From an uncultured Campylobacter sp. (GTDB lineage: Bacteria > Campylobacterota > Campylobacteria > Campylobacterales > Campylobacteraceae): a stretch of 64,000 nucleotides of DNA. Made by a program: the position numbers and the translations under genes. Below, piece by piece: positions 16,955 through 25,643 of the stretch. The DNA is taken from contig NZ_CALGPY010000005.1 of the NCBI RefSeq assembly GCF_937959485.1, positions 310,001-374,000 of the forward strand. Reading direction: 5' to 3'. The first letter of the stretch is position 1. Each line of letters opens with the position of its first letter. The notes under the pieces are model-generated. The model saw only the letters and a list, made by a program, of their open reading frames with translations, did no database searches and was not told the origin of the DNA.

Positions 16955-18100
16955 ATGAGAGATTTTAGTTTTTGCAACCCCGTGAGGATAGAATTTGGCA
17001 AGGGTAAAGAGGAGCATATCGGGCAGTATATGAAGGAAGTGGGCGCGAAAAAAGCTCTCGTACTATACGGCAGCGAACGCGTACGAAAGAGTGGTCTGAT
17101 GGGCGTCGTGGAGAGCAGCTTAAAGGCAAGCGGTATAGAATTTACGCAGCTTGGCGGCATAAAATCAAATCCCGTGCTAAGCAAGGTAAACGAAGCAATC
17201 AAGCTCGCCAAAGAATTTGGCGCAGATAGCGTGCTTGCTGTAGGCGGCGGAAGCGTGCTGGACTCCGCAAAAGCCGTAGCCGCGGGCGCCTGCTACGAGG
17301 GAGACGTGTGGGATTTTTTCACCGGCAAAAATCCTAGCGCCGCGCTTAAAATTTTTGACATCATCACCCTTGCCGCGACGGGCTCGGAGATGAACTGCGG
17401 CGGCGTGGTGACTAAGGAGCAGACCAAACAAAAATACGCGATCAGCGCGCCGTGTCTATACCCGAAGGTCTCGGTCATAAACCCGCAGCTGCAAGCAACC
17501 GTCAGCCGCGAGTATCTCGTATATAGCGCGAGCGACATCATCGCACACAGCATCGAGGGGTATTTTACCGCTAGCGACCATCCAGATATCGTGCGAGCCT
17601 ATATCGAAGCTAACATCAAAACCGTCATCCGCACGACCGAAGCTCTGCTTGCAGATCCGAGTGATTACGACGCGCGTGCCGAGTTTGCGTGGGCTGCGAC
17701 GATGGCGCTAAACGGGCTAACTTACGTGGGTGTGGGCGGCTTCGGCTATCCGAATCATATGATCGAGCATGCGATGAGTGCGGTCGTGGACTGCGCGCAC
17801 GGAGCCGGTCTTAGCGTGGTAATGCCTGCGTGGATGAGGTGGTATAAGGATAGGAATTTAAGCGCGTTTGAGCGTTTCGCGCTTGAAATTTTCGGCCTTA
17901 AAAGCGCGGATGAGGGCATCCTGGCGCTTAAGACGTGGTTTGATAAGATCGGCACGCCTACTAGCCTCACGCAGCTTGGCATCGAAGGCAAGGTGCTAGA
18001 CGAGGTCATAGACGTAGCCGCGACAAACGCCAAAGCGTGGAATATGGCGGAGCTCTACAGCCGCGAAAATATCGCTAAAATTTTAGATTTTGCAAAATAA
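16955..18100 (+). CDS. iron-containing alcohol dehydrogenase (YqhD/BDH type)
   Basis: 381 residues, the usual length for the family. The nucleotide-binding loop is VGGGSVLDSAKAVAAG (about residues 91-106). Metal ligands are visible as D and H in SASDIIAHSIEGY, and the two later histidines in MIEHAMS and CAHGAGLS. It should reduce aldehydes to alcohols with NAD(P)H in the cytoplasm. AAGGAGATAAG precedes the ATG. It is monocistronic, and its divergent AraC-type regulator is broken. Confidence 0.9.
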   Translation: MRDFSFCNPVRIEFGKGKEEHIGQYMKEVGAKKALVLYGSERVRKSGLMGVVESSLKASGIEFTQLGGIKSNPVLSKVNEAIKLAKEFGADSVLAVGGGSVLDSAKAVAAGACYEGDVWDFFTGKNPSAALKIFDIITLAATGSEMNCGGVVTKEQTKQKYAISAPCLYPKVSVINPQLQATVSREYLVYSASDIIAHSIEGYFTASDHPDIVRAYIEANIKTVIRTTEALLADPSDYDARAEFAWAATMALNGLTYVGVGGFGYPNHMIEHAMSAVVDCAHGAGLSVVMPAWMRWYKDRNLSAFERFALEIFGLKSADEGILALKTWFDKIGTPTSLTQLGIEGKVLDEVIDVAATNAKAWNMAELYSRENIAKILDFAK

Positions 18101-18139
18101 GGCGCGAGCGCATAGATAAAATTTAAACCGAAGGGGCGA

Positions 18140-18250
18140 GTGATCGCCCTTTTCCGAAAAGGCAGGCGGCAGTGTGGACGCACTAGTGATAGCCCTTTCC
18201 AAAAAAGCAAACGACAGCGTGGATCGCTAGATGATCGTCCGTATCCCTTA
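18140..18250. repeat. degenerate 46-base tandem repeat
   Basis: Two diverged units start GTGATCGCCCTTTTCC (18140) and GTGATAGCCCTTTCC (18186), each running on through AAAA-GCA and GACAGCGTGGA-like text. A third partial unit starts at 18231. The whole 18101-18561 gap has no gene that I can support. Confidence 0.5.
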
Positions 18251-18561
18251 AGTCTACGGCGCTTGCCGCAAGAGGGCGGCAGCGATAGGCAGTGTGCCTG
18301 ATTTAAAGTGGAAGCGGCCACAGATCGAGCGTGGAATTTGGCTATGGTCTGGCAGGGTAAATTTTTGTCGCATAATATTCGCATTGAATTCGATGTGCAA
18401 ATCTCGCAATAAATTTTACTCTAGCGCGAAGTTTTATCGCGTTTAATGGCTTGCTTAAATGCTCTTATCTTGCGCTATCTAAAAATTCGCTCGTTAAATT
18501 TTAATCTCGGCTTTATATTTGTGATTGCAAAATTTGCTTTTGCGTGCCGCTGCGCATAAAT

Positions 18562-18948
18562 TTACCCCTCGATGCTAAGCAGATCACCGAAAATTTCTTT
18601 GCAATACTGAATGAAGCGTTTGGGAATTTTAACGCCGCTGATATCCACGGCGATAACGCTATCTTGGACTTCAAAAACAATAAGCTCGCTAGTGATTTTC
18701 ACAGCCTTGCAGCCATTATAGCACACGTCGCCGTTGCACTCGGCGTATAAGCCGTTATGCGGCGCGTCTGCGTCCTCGTACCGCCCGAGCTTGATCGGTC
18801 TTTGAAAAAGCAGATAGTTCTTATAGTCGTATTCGTCGTCCGCTAGGCCTATCATATAATAATTCTCGGCGCTGTTTTTGGAAGCTGTCGCAATACCGGC
18901 TTGAAAATTTAGTCTAAATATAAACTCTGCTTTGGCAAAAAGCGGCAA
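18562..18948 (-). CDS. Imm10-like immunity family protein
   Basis: About 128 residues. The segment YYMIGLADDEYDYKNYLLFQ followed by RP is the Imm10 hallmark (GxADDExDxxxYLxLQR), and a later strand EVQDSVIAVDISGV fits the family's C-terminal half. Imm10 proteins are known from polymorphic toxin systems, but no toxin lies nearby, so this would be an orphan. The start is a TTG with only a weak ribosome site. It lies 17 bases after purM on the same strand. Confidence 0.6.
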   Translation of the reverse strand: MPLFAKAEFIFRLNFQAGIATASKNSAENYYMIGLADDEYDYKNYLLFQRPIKLGRYEDADAPHNGLYAECNGDVCYNGCKAVKITSELIVFEVQDSVIAVDISGVKIPKRFIQYCKEIFGDLLSIEG

Positions 18949-18965
18949 ATTTTATCGCTTCAAAT

Positions 18966-19949
18966 TTACACGAGCTGCGCGCCCCCGCCTTTTACAACCT
19001 CTCCGATGACGTAGCCATCGGTGTTTGCTAGTACGAAATCCGCGTTTTCTTTCGACGCTACGACGATCATACCAACGCCCATATTAAACGTCCTTATCAT
19101 CTCTGCCGGCTCCACTTTTTGCGCGATGATTTTAAATATCTCGGGCGTGCGGATCGCGGCATGCTTGATCTTCGCACCCAGCCCCTCAGGGAATACGCGC
19201 GGCAGATTTTCCACTATGCCCCCGCCCGTGATATGCGCGAGCGCGTGGATCTTGTCTTTTAAATTTAAAAAGTCTCCGACGTAAATCCTGGTCGGTTCCA
19301 AAAGCACATCGATGAGCGCGCGACCGTCCACTTTGTCGTCAAATTTTAGCCCAAGCTCGGCGATCACTTTGCGCGCGAGCGAGAAGCCGTTTGAGTGCAG
19401 ACCGCTGCTAGGAAGCGCGATGAGTACGTCGCCCTCACGCACGAACTTGCTGCGGTCGATCTCGTCTTCCTCTGCGATACCCACGGCAAAGCCTGCGAGG
19501 TCGAAGTCGCCCTTTTCATACATCGAGGGCATCTCGGCCGTCTCGCCGCCGATTAGCGCGCAGCGCGCGAGTTTGCAGCCCTCGGCGATGCTTTTTACGA
19601 CCTCTTTGGCATCAGCGATCTCAAGCTTCGCCGTCGCGTAGTAGTCGAGGAAAAATAGCGGCTCGGCGAAGTTACAGATGAGATCATTCACGCACATCGC
19701 GACGAGGTCTTGACCGACGCCCTCAAATTTACGCGCGTCGATCGCTAGTCGCAGCTTTGTGCCCACGCCGTCGGTAGCGCCTAGGATAGCTGGTTTTTTG
19801 TAGCCTGCAGGTAGCCTCACCGCGCCGCTAAACGAGCCGATACCGCCTAAAACGTGCGGAGTTTGCGTCCTTTTGACGAATAGTTTTATCGCGTTTACGA
19901 AGTCATTTCCCGCGTCTATATCGACGCCCGCGTCTTTGTAGCTTATCAA
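18966..19949 (-). CDS. purM: phosphoribosylformylglycinamidine cyclo-ligase (AIR synthetase)
   Basis: 327 residues. It makes aminoimidazole ribonucleotide from FGAM with ATP in purine synthesis. The family landmarks are all present: ISYKDAGVDIDAGN, GATDGVGTKLRLA, CVNDLICNFAEPLFFLDYYA, LIGGETAEMP, SSGLHSNGFSLAR, HITGGGIVENLPR and FNMGVGMI. The start codon is TTG, strongly supported by TTGGAGGA at good spacing. It is divergent from coaE with only 73 bases between them. Confidence 0.97.
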   Translation of the reverse strand: MISYKDAGVDIDAGNDFVNAIKLFVKRTQTPHVLGGIGSFSGAVRLPAGYKKPAILGATDGVGTKLRLAIDARKFEGVGQDLVAMCVNDLICNFAEPLFFLDYYATAKLEIADAKEVVKSIAEGCKLARCALIGGETAEMPSMYEKGDFDLAGFAVGIAEEDEIDRSKFVREGDVLIALPSSGLHSNGFSLARKVIAELGLKFDDKVDGRALIDVLLEPTRIYVGDFLNLKDKIHALAHITGGGIVENLPRVFPEGLGAKIKHAAIRTPEIFKIIAQKVEPAEMIRTFNMGVGMIVVASKENADFVLANTDGYVIGEVVKGGGAQLV

Positions 19950-19968
19950 ATTTTATCCTCCAAGATGG

Positions 19969-19974
19969 TATAAT
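19969..19974 (+). promoter_or_regulatory. -10 box of coaE
   Basis: TATAAT in GATGGTATAATTTCG, in the purM-coaE divergent gap; it overlaps the region expected for the purM promoter and ribosome site. Confidence 0.5.
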
Positions 19975-20022
19975 TTCGCAGATTTTAGCTAAAATCGAAT
20001 AAAAACGCTATAAAGGCTCACC

Positions 20023-20697
20023 TTGAAATTTAAACACTCCATCGTCATCACGGGCAGCATCGGAAGCGGCAAGAGCGCGGTTTGCGAGCTGCTTCGTGAT
20101 CGCGGATTTGAGATCATCGATGCCGATAAGATTTCGCATTGCGTTCTTGATCGCTGCGCTACGCAGGTGGCTGAAATTTTCGGCGCGAAATACGTCGCGC
20201 AAAAAGACGTACAGGCTGCAAATTTGAACCCTCAAGCGGAATTTAACGCTAGCGGCGATCAGGAAATTTCGTCCGCGCTCTGTATTTCGGTGGACCGAAA
20301 AAAACTAGGCGAGCTGGTGTTTAAAAACCCTACGGAGCTCGCAAAGCTCGAAGCGCTGCTGCATCCGAAGATAAAGGCTGAAATTTTATCGCAGGCGCGG
20401 GCTTTAGAGGCGAAAGGAAGGCTCTATTTCGTCGATATTCCGCTGTTTTTCGAGGGCAAGAGGTATGAGTTTCTCGATAAAGCGGCGGTCGTTTATGCGC
20501 CTAAAAATACGCTGATTTTGCGCGTGATGAAGCGAAACGGGCTCGATCATGCCGCCGCAAAGCACCGCGTGGAGCTGCAGATGGATATCGAGCAAAAGCG
20601 CGCTATGGCGGATTTTGTTATAGATAATAGCGGTGATCTTTTCGCGCTTAAGGCCGCGGTGGAGAGATTTTTAAAAGAGCTAGAATATGAAATTTAG
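20023..20697 (+). CDS. coaE: dephospho-CoA kinase
   Basis: 224 residues. It performs the last step of CoA synthesis. The P-loop is ITGSIGSGKSAVCELL at the N terminus, then IIDADKI, LHPKI and DIPLFFEG follow in order. Between about residues 55 and 85 there is an unusual Asn/Ala/Ser-rich stretch (AANLNPQAEFNASGDQEISS) where most homologues are shorter. The start is TTG at 20023 with AAGG upstream; no better ATG precedes the P-loop. Confidence 0.93.
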   Translation: MKFKHSIVITGSIGSGKSAVCELLRDRGFEIIDADKISHCVLDRCATQVAEIFGAKYVAQKDVQAANLNPQAEFNASGDQEISSALCISVDRKKLGELVFKNPTELAKLEALLHPKIKAEILSQARALEAKGRLYFVDIPLFFEGKRYEFLDKAAVVYAPKNTLILRVMKRNGLDHAAAKHRVELQMDIEQKRAMADFVIDNSGDLFALKAAVERFLKELEYEI

Positions 20698-20758
20698 CCC
20701 TTGCGCGGTTGCATAAAATTTCTACGCAAATTGAGATGAGACTAAAAATAAAGGAGAG

Positions 20759-21682
20759 ATGATGAGGATCGGTAGCTGTGCCCAAAAGGGCGCTAAATTT
20801 CAAAATTTTAAAAGTGCGCCGCTTAAAGAGTGGTTGAAATTTACGGCGCGAAGGGTTTTGCTCTCCGTGCTATTTGCGACGGGCGCTGCGGCGGAGATCG
20901 ACGATCTAAGGAAGGGCTGCGCCGCTGGGAGCGAGATGGATTGTAAAAAACTAAGCCGCGTGATAAACGAGCTACAGCGCAACTGCGACGCTGGCGGCGA
21001 GGAAAATGCGCTAGACTGCGCAAATTTAGGCTACGCATACGACTCGAATAGAAGCTTCAGGCAGGCCGCGCGCTATTACGACAGGGCGTGCAAGCTCGGC
21101 GAGCAGAAGGGCTGCGTCTATTTGGGGTTGCTCTACAACGACGGGCAGGGGGTAGCGCAGGATCGCAAGAGGGCAAATGAGCTTTTTAGCGATGCTTGTA
21201 AGAAAAACAGCAGCGAGGGGTGCGCGAGCCTTGCATACAACTATAAAAAGGGGCTCGGCGTCTATCCAGACACGAAAAAGGCGATCGAGCTTTTGATCAA
21301 GGCTTGCAAGATGGGGCAAGTAGAGGCGTGCCATAACCTAGGGCTTAGCTACGTCCTCGGCGACGGCGTGAAAAAAGACGCGGACAGGGCTAGGACATTT
21401 TTTACGAGGGCTTGTGAGCGAGGACACACGGATTCGTGCGTAAATTTGGGCGTTACGTATTTTAAGGGCGATGGCGGGCAAAAGGATCATGCGCTTGCTG
21501 CGAAGTATTTTAGCGAAGCGTGCGAAAAAAGCGACGAGCCGTTAGCCTGCTCAAATTTAGCGTATCAATACGAAAAGGGCTGGGGCGTAGCGAAAGATAA
21601 AAAGAAGGCACGCGAGCTTTATGAAAAGGCTTGCAAGCTCGGTAGATTTGATGCTTGCGAGCATTTAAAGGCTATGAGGTAG
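20759..21682 (+). CDS. Sel1-like repeat, cysteine-rich (Hcp-type) protein
   Basis: 307 residues. An N-terminal hydrophobic stretch (about 33-47, LLSVLFATGAAAE) looks like a signal or anchor after a long basic leader. It is followed by about six Sel1-like repeats of 36 residues, each with a Cys pair (for example RACKLGEQKGCVYLGLLYND). This matches Helicobacter cysteine-rich protein (HcpA) relatives, which are secreted and disulfide-bonded. Its folding may depend on the Dsb systems in this window (inference). It has an AAGGAGAG ribosome site before an ATGATG start. Confidence 0.85.
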   Translation: MMRIGSCAQKGAKFQNFKSAPLKEWLKFTARRVLLSVLFATGAAAEIDDLRKGCAAGSEMDCKKLSRVINELQRNCDAGGEENALDCANLGYAYDSNRSFRQAARYYDRACKLGEQKGCVYLGLLYNDGQGVAQDRKRANELFSDACKKNSSEGCASLAYNYKKGLGVYPDTKKAIELLIKACKMGQVEACHNLGLSYVLGDGVKKDADRARTFFTRACERGHTDSCVNLGVTYFKGDGGQKDHALAAKYFSEACEKSDEPLACSNLAYQYEKGWGVAKDKKKARELYEKACKLGRFDACEHLKAMR

Positions 21683-21855
21683 GCTCTAACATCAAGCGCG
21701 AAAAACGCATAACAAAATGGGCTCACGAAAGAAGATAGTTAGTAACTTTAGTCTTAGTAAAGCCTAGGAATAAGCGATGCGCTTAAATTTAGATAGAAGT
21801 AAAATTTTAATAAAGCGTTAGTGAGCGTTAGTAATTTTAAAAATTTGCGAGGTAG

Positions 21856-22737
21856 ATGATGAAAATTTCAAAATACAATGCGAGCGGAAATGATTTCGTA
21901 ATATTTACGGATTCAGTTAAGGCGGATAGATCCAAGCTAGCGCGCGAGCTATGTGATAGGCGTGATGGGGTGGGCGCTGACGGGCTCATCGTCGTGCTAC
22001 CGAAATTTAACGGTATCGAGGGGATAAACTTTGAGTGGGAATTTTACAATAGCGACGGCAGTAGCGCCGATATGTGCGGCAACGGCTCGCGAGCGGTATG
22101 CATGTATGCGTATGAGAATTTTTTGGCCGCGCAGAGTATGAAATTCCTAAGCGGCGCAGGCGTAATTAGCGGCGAGATTTTCGGTATTTTCGGCGGAAAT
22201 TTGAGCGAGAGTATGCGCGGCGAGCTACGCAATGTAAGCTTCGGCGAGATTTTCAATCTGCGTCCTAACGCTCACGCGTTAGTAGCTAACGTCGAGGTAA
22301 TGTTAACTCGTCCTAAACGCCTTGGCGAGAGCTTTGAGGAGGCAGGGCTAACGTGGTATTTTTATAACACAGGAGTACCGCACTTGGTAACTTTTGTTAG
22401 CGATTTAAATGAGTTCGACGCCGAGCTGGCTCGCGATCTGCGTGAAAAGTATAACGCTAACGTTAATTATGCGTTAGTTCAAAGCCGCCTCGCAAGCAAA
22501 ATTTTAAAGGTACGCACCTTTGAGCGCGGTGTAGAAGCAGAAACTCTCGCATGCGGTACGGGGATGGCAGCATGCTTCATAGCAGGCGTCGAAAATATGG
22601 GGCTAGCTCCCGACATCCGCGTGATGCCTGCAAGCGGCGAAATGCTAAATTTGCGCTTAGGAGATGGAGGTAAAATTTACTTTCGCGGCGACGTTAGGCA
22701 TACTTTCGATGGCGAATTTATCGGATACGTGGAGTAG
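21856..22737 (+). CDS. dapF: diaminopimelate epimerase
   Basis: 293 residues. It interconverts LL- and meso-diaminopimelate for peptidoglycan and lysine. Both catalytic cysteines are in place: MCGNGSRAV (about residue 75) and ETLACGTGMAA (about residue 228). The opening KYNASGNDFVIF and VGADGL are also diagnostic. The start is one of two adjacent ATGs (21856 or 21859) after GAGGTAG. Confidence 0.97.
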   Translation: MMKISKYNASGNDFVIFTDSVKADRSKLARELCDRRDGVGADGLIVVLPKFNGIEGINFEWEFYNSDGSSADMCGNGSRAVCMYAYENFLAAQSMKFLSGAGVISGEIFGIFGGNLSESMRGELRNVSFGEIFNLRPNAHALVANVEVMLTRPKRLGESFEEAGLTWYFYNTGVPHLVTFVSDLNEFDAELARDLREKYNANVNYALVQSRLASKILKVRTFERGVEAETLACGTGMAACFIAGVENMGLAPDIRVMPASGEMLNLRLGDGGKIYFRGDVRHTFDGEFIGYVE

Positions 22738-23452
22738 GCAGACGGAATTTGAAGCCGGTTTGCGCGAGAATCCGTAAAATTTTCGAGTGCGATTTATACA
22801 AAATTTCGCTTTTCACTCCGTTTTATAAAATAATATATTTGCAATACGGCATTGGAATTTTAAAATTTTATGATGATGAAATTTTAAAATTTACAGGGTA
22901 TGGTTTGCGTAATAATTTTAATTGCGAAGTAAAATTTGCCGCTTCACTGCAAAATTTAATTCCAAATTTCGGAATTTTATGAAATAAAATTTCAAGATTT
23001 CAGCATGCGGAATTTTGCTACTAAATTTAAAATTTTGCTTGAATTTTACATTTGTATCGAATTAATTTGGGCTTTTATAGAATTTAAGCGTTATAGTGTT
23101 ATAAAATTTACGCTATAGCCCGCTCGTTCGGTTTATAATTTTTACTGCCACCGCAAAAAATCCGCCGTGTCCGCACTAGTGAAATTCTGTCGCATTTGCA
23201 CTAGTGAAATTTCGCTACCAATAGCAGAAAGCGCGGTATCAAGCGCAAATCCTCGCCGCGGGTAAAATCTATCATTGACGATAAAAGCTAGATTTATCGA
23301 TACGGCAATTCTTGAAGCGCGGTAGAATTTAATAACGACGATAAAAGCATAGTGCCGTTACGGCGAAATTTAAATTTGCGCCCGCCGAATTCCGCCGCGC
23401 TGTCATTTTGTCGTTTAAATTTTAAATTCCATCCGCGTCGGTTTCGCCGAAA
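22738..23452. other. long intergenic, AAATTT-rich, no gene recognised
   Basis: One open frame (22749-22982) is a low-complexity reading without a ribosome site. The stretch includes short repeats such as two GACGATAAAAGC copies (near 23278 and 23338) and the GCACTAGTGA pair listed separately. Confidence 0.4.
23173..23207. repeat. GCACTAGTGA direct repeat
   Basis: GCACTAGTGAAATTCTG (23173) recurs as GCACTAGTGAAATTTCG (23198), 25 bases apart. The same ten bases also occur at 18180. Meaning unknown. Confidence 0.4.
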
Positions 23453-23599
23453 CTAGGCATAAAATCTAATGATTAACTCTCTGGCGAGCGCTAAAATCAT
23501 GACGAAAATTATAAATTTTAATAAAGATTTTTGTCGCATCGCAACGAGCATAGCGATGCCGAATAAAACGAGCGCAATGTCTAAAAATGTATCTTTCAT
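23453..23599 (-). CDS. small hydrophobic protein, 48 aa
   Basis: MKDTFLDIALVLFGIAMLVA is followed by a basic MRQKS turn and a second hydrophobic stretch (LLKFIIFVMILALA), then a basic end. Two membrane helices are likely. Its ATG overlaps the stop of the upstream small gene as ATGA, a sign of translational coupling. No family is recognised. Confidence 0.55.
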   Translation of the reverse strand: MKDTFLDIALVLFGIAMLVAMRQKSLLKFIIFVMILALARELIIRFYA

Positions 23600-23760
23600 A
23601 CGCTTAATTGAAATTTAATCAAAATGCTAAGTATGATAAGAAGTATTATAAAGCGCAGGATTGAGCGCATGGAGGATAGATCGCCAAATTCTTTGTCATA
23701 TTCCTTTTTTACCTCCCACTCAGCTTTCCATGCGAATATTTTTACTATAAAATCTAGCAT
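23596..23760 (-). CDS. small membrane protein, 54 aa
   Basis: A charged N-terminal half (MLDFIVKIFAWKAEWEVKKE ...) is followed by one strong membrane helix (ILRFIILLIILSILIKF). I start it at 23760, where AAGGAG sits seven bases upstream; the longer frame has no ribosome site. It is coupled to the 48-residue gene downstream. Together they look like a two-peptide membrane module; function unknown. Confidence 0.55.
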   Translation of the reverse strand: MLDFIVKIFAWKAEWEVKKEYDKEFGDLSSMRSILRFIILLIILSILIKFQLSV

Positions 23761-23865
23761 TTTCATCTCCTTTTTTAAGGCGAGCAGCACAAAAACGAAA
23801 TTCTGTCACTCCACGTGAAATTAAAGAATTCTATCTAATCGGCGCTTAAAATTTTTAATTTTGGG

Positions 23866-24201
23866 CTATTTATCGGCGTTTTGGACGAGCTCCTTTTCGT
23901 ATTTTTCGATAAAGCTTCGCCCTGACTCGCATAGGCGGTAGATGAAAATCTTCGACGCCTTGCCCGCATCAAGCCCCGTGTCCTTTATACTTTCGCGCTG
24001 CAGATAGCCCCAGTTTTTATGAATTATATCAAGAGTCGATTTGACCGAGGTGTAGTTGCGTCCACTCGCAGCTGCGAATTCGTTCACGGGTCTCATAAAC
24101 TCCGCATCGCTTTGCTTATTGCGACACAAAAGCCCCTCTTTGCCTTGCGATTCGACCAGTTTTAGCGTTTCATAAATGAGTTTGTCTTTTAATTTGATCA
24201 T
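23866..24201 (-). CDS. hypothetical protein, possible winged-helix DNA-binding protein
   Basis: About 111 residues: MIKLKDKLIYETLKLVESQG, then VNEFAAASGRNYTSVKSTLD looks like a helix-turn-helix recognition region, and RLCESGRSFIEKYEKEL ends like small winged-helix proteins. The ATG at 24201 has AAGGGAAAG upstream; a TTG at 24237 is an alternative. It sits just downstream of the ATPase gene on the same strand and could regulate it (inference). Confidence 0.5.
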   Translation of the reverse strand: MIKLKDKLIYETLKLVESQGKEGLLCRNKQSDAEFMRPVNEFAAASGRNYTSVKSTLDIIHKNWGYLQRESIKDTGLDAGKASKIFIYRLCESGRSFIEKYEKELVQNADK

Positions 24202-24283
24202 CGGCTTTCCCTTGCGTAATTGATATGGGTTTACCAAAATTATATCATAAAATTTGTATTTTTATGATATGAAATGTCAATAA

Positions 24284-25624
24284 TTAGAAGCTAAGCACGA
24301 ACTCATGAAACGGTACGACATCGCAGCGAATACCCTCAATCTCGAGCCTACCGGAGTTTGCCATAGAAACGACTTTTAAGCTCGTGATGCCGAGCCTCTT
24401 GAGCACGCTTAAAATTTTACGAAATTTTAAAAAGATAATGTCCGCGTCGCTGAATGGGATGACGAGAACCCCCATCTTTAGAGCAGGCAGGTAAAAATCC
24501 AACTCTTTTGTGTAAAAAATTGGTGTATTTAGCCCCAAAAGCTCGCAAAAAAGGACGTTGGCAAATTTTTTCGAGAAGTCCTTTTTACTCGTTAAAATTT
24601 CGCGCATATTAAAATGCGAAAAATATAGTTTTTTTGCGCGCGCGGGCTCGCCAGCTTTGCTTAAAAATCTGATGAAATTTTCCCGCTCAAGCTTGGCGAT
24701 AGTGCCGTATACGGCGTCTTTGGAGATCTTGATGCGCGGCTTTAGCGCGGTGTAAATTTTATTTACGCTAAACGCGGCGTGGACGAAGCCCAGGCACTCT
24801 TTTAGGATTAAAATTTCCGTGCGGCTAAAGTTTGCCGTAAGCAGCCTCTGCTCGAATTCTAAAATTTCAGCGGGGGTTATGAAGGGGCTTTTTGCGCCGC
24901 CGCCTTGGGCTAAAAACGCCGAAATCATCGAGTTTATCTCGTTGTGGCGCTTATCGAAGGCGATAAATTCTTCAAATGAAAGCGGCAAAAGCTCAAGCCG
25001 CTCAAAGCCTGGCAAAACTAACTCTTTATCGCGAGTAGAAATTATAAAGCGCTTTAAATTTAGCCTCCCAGCGAAGCTTTGAAGCGATGAAATTTCAAAA
25101 TCGGCGCTACTAAAATTATCTAAAAAAAGCGATGAAATTTGCTCGTTGGCGGCTAAAAATTCTTTGATCTCTCGGAAGAAATTCTCGCTCCTGCTTTTTG
25201 CACCGTAGAACTCCGCATTTTTTATGTTGTTTGAGCCGCCTGTGCTCGCATTTTTTGTGTTTTTTGGATCTGTATTTTTTATGGCGGCGCGATAAAATTC
25301 GCCCGTATCCGAAATTTCCGCGTCTAACGTAGCTTCTCTGCTTATTTCATGCTCGTTTACTTCGCTAACCTTTGTATCGCCTGCACTATTTCTAGCCGCA
25401 AAAATTGCATCATTCGCTACCGCCTCTTCAAGGCGTAGATCGGCTAAATTTAGGTACAAAATTTCATCTTTTTTAAGTTCTGAAATTTCATTTTTTAGCA
25501 CGGCGCTTTTGCCGGAATTTAGCACTCCGTAGATTATAGTTTTGGGAGAGTTTACATCTTTTTTGCGCGGGATAAAAGCCGTAAATTCCGGCGGATTTTC
25601 GTAAAAAAATTTTAGATCATTCAT
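24284..25624 (-). CDS. AAA-type ATPase (ArsA/DUF4143-like organisation)
   Basis: 446 residues. The P-loop is YGVLNSGKSAVLKNE (about residue 33). A Walker-B-like ISSLFLDNFSS and a sensor-like KRFIISTRDKELVLPGFERL follow, then LLPLSFEEFIAFD, a motif common to AAA ATPases of the DUF4143 type. The C-terminal part looks like a winged helix (DAVYGTIAKLERENFIRFLS). Between residues ~95 and ~150 lies a low-complexity Asn/Ser/Glu-rich insertion. Cellular role unknown. Two dyad repeats precede it. Confidence 0.65.
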   Translation of the reverse strand: MNDLKFFYENPPEFTAFIPRKKDVNSPKTIIYGVLNSGKSAVLKNEISELKKDEILYLNLADLRLEEAVANDAIFAARNSAGDTKVSEVNEHEISREATLDAEISDTGEFYRAAIKNTDPKNTKNASTGGSNNIKNAEFYGAKSRSENFFREIKEFLAANEQISSLFLDNFSSADFEISSLQSFAGRLNLKRFIISTRDKELVLPGFERLELLPLSFEEFIAFDKRHNEINSMISAFLAQGGGAKSPFITPAEILEFEQRLLTANFSRTEILILKECLGFVHAAFSVNKIYTALKPRIKISKDAVYGTIAKLERENFIRFLSKAGEPARAKKLYFSHFNMREILTSKKDFSKKFANVLFCELLGLNTPIFYTKELDFYLPALKMGVLVIPFSDADIIFLKFRKILSVLKRLGITSLKVVSMANSGRLEIEGIRCDVVPFHEFVLSF

Positions 25625-25643
25625 ATTAGGTATTTTAAAATTC

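Noticed and set aside
18140..18250. CRISPR-like array
   Set aside because: Units are contiguous and degenerate, with no spacers, and no cas genes are in the window.
22749..22982. 77-residue open frame after dapF
   Set aside because: Low-complexity translation of AAATTT-rich DNA, no ribosome site, no protein-like pattern.
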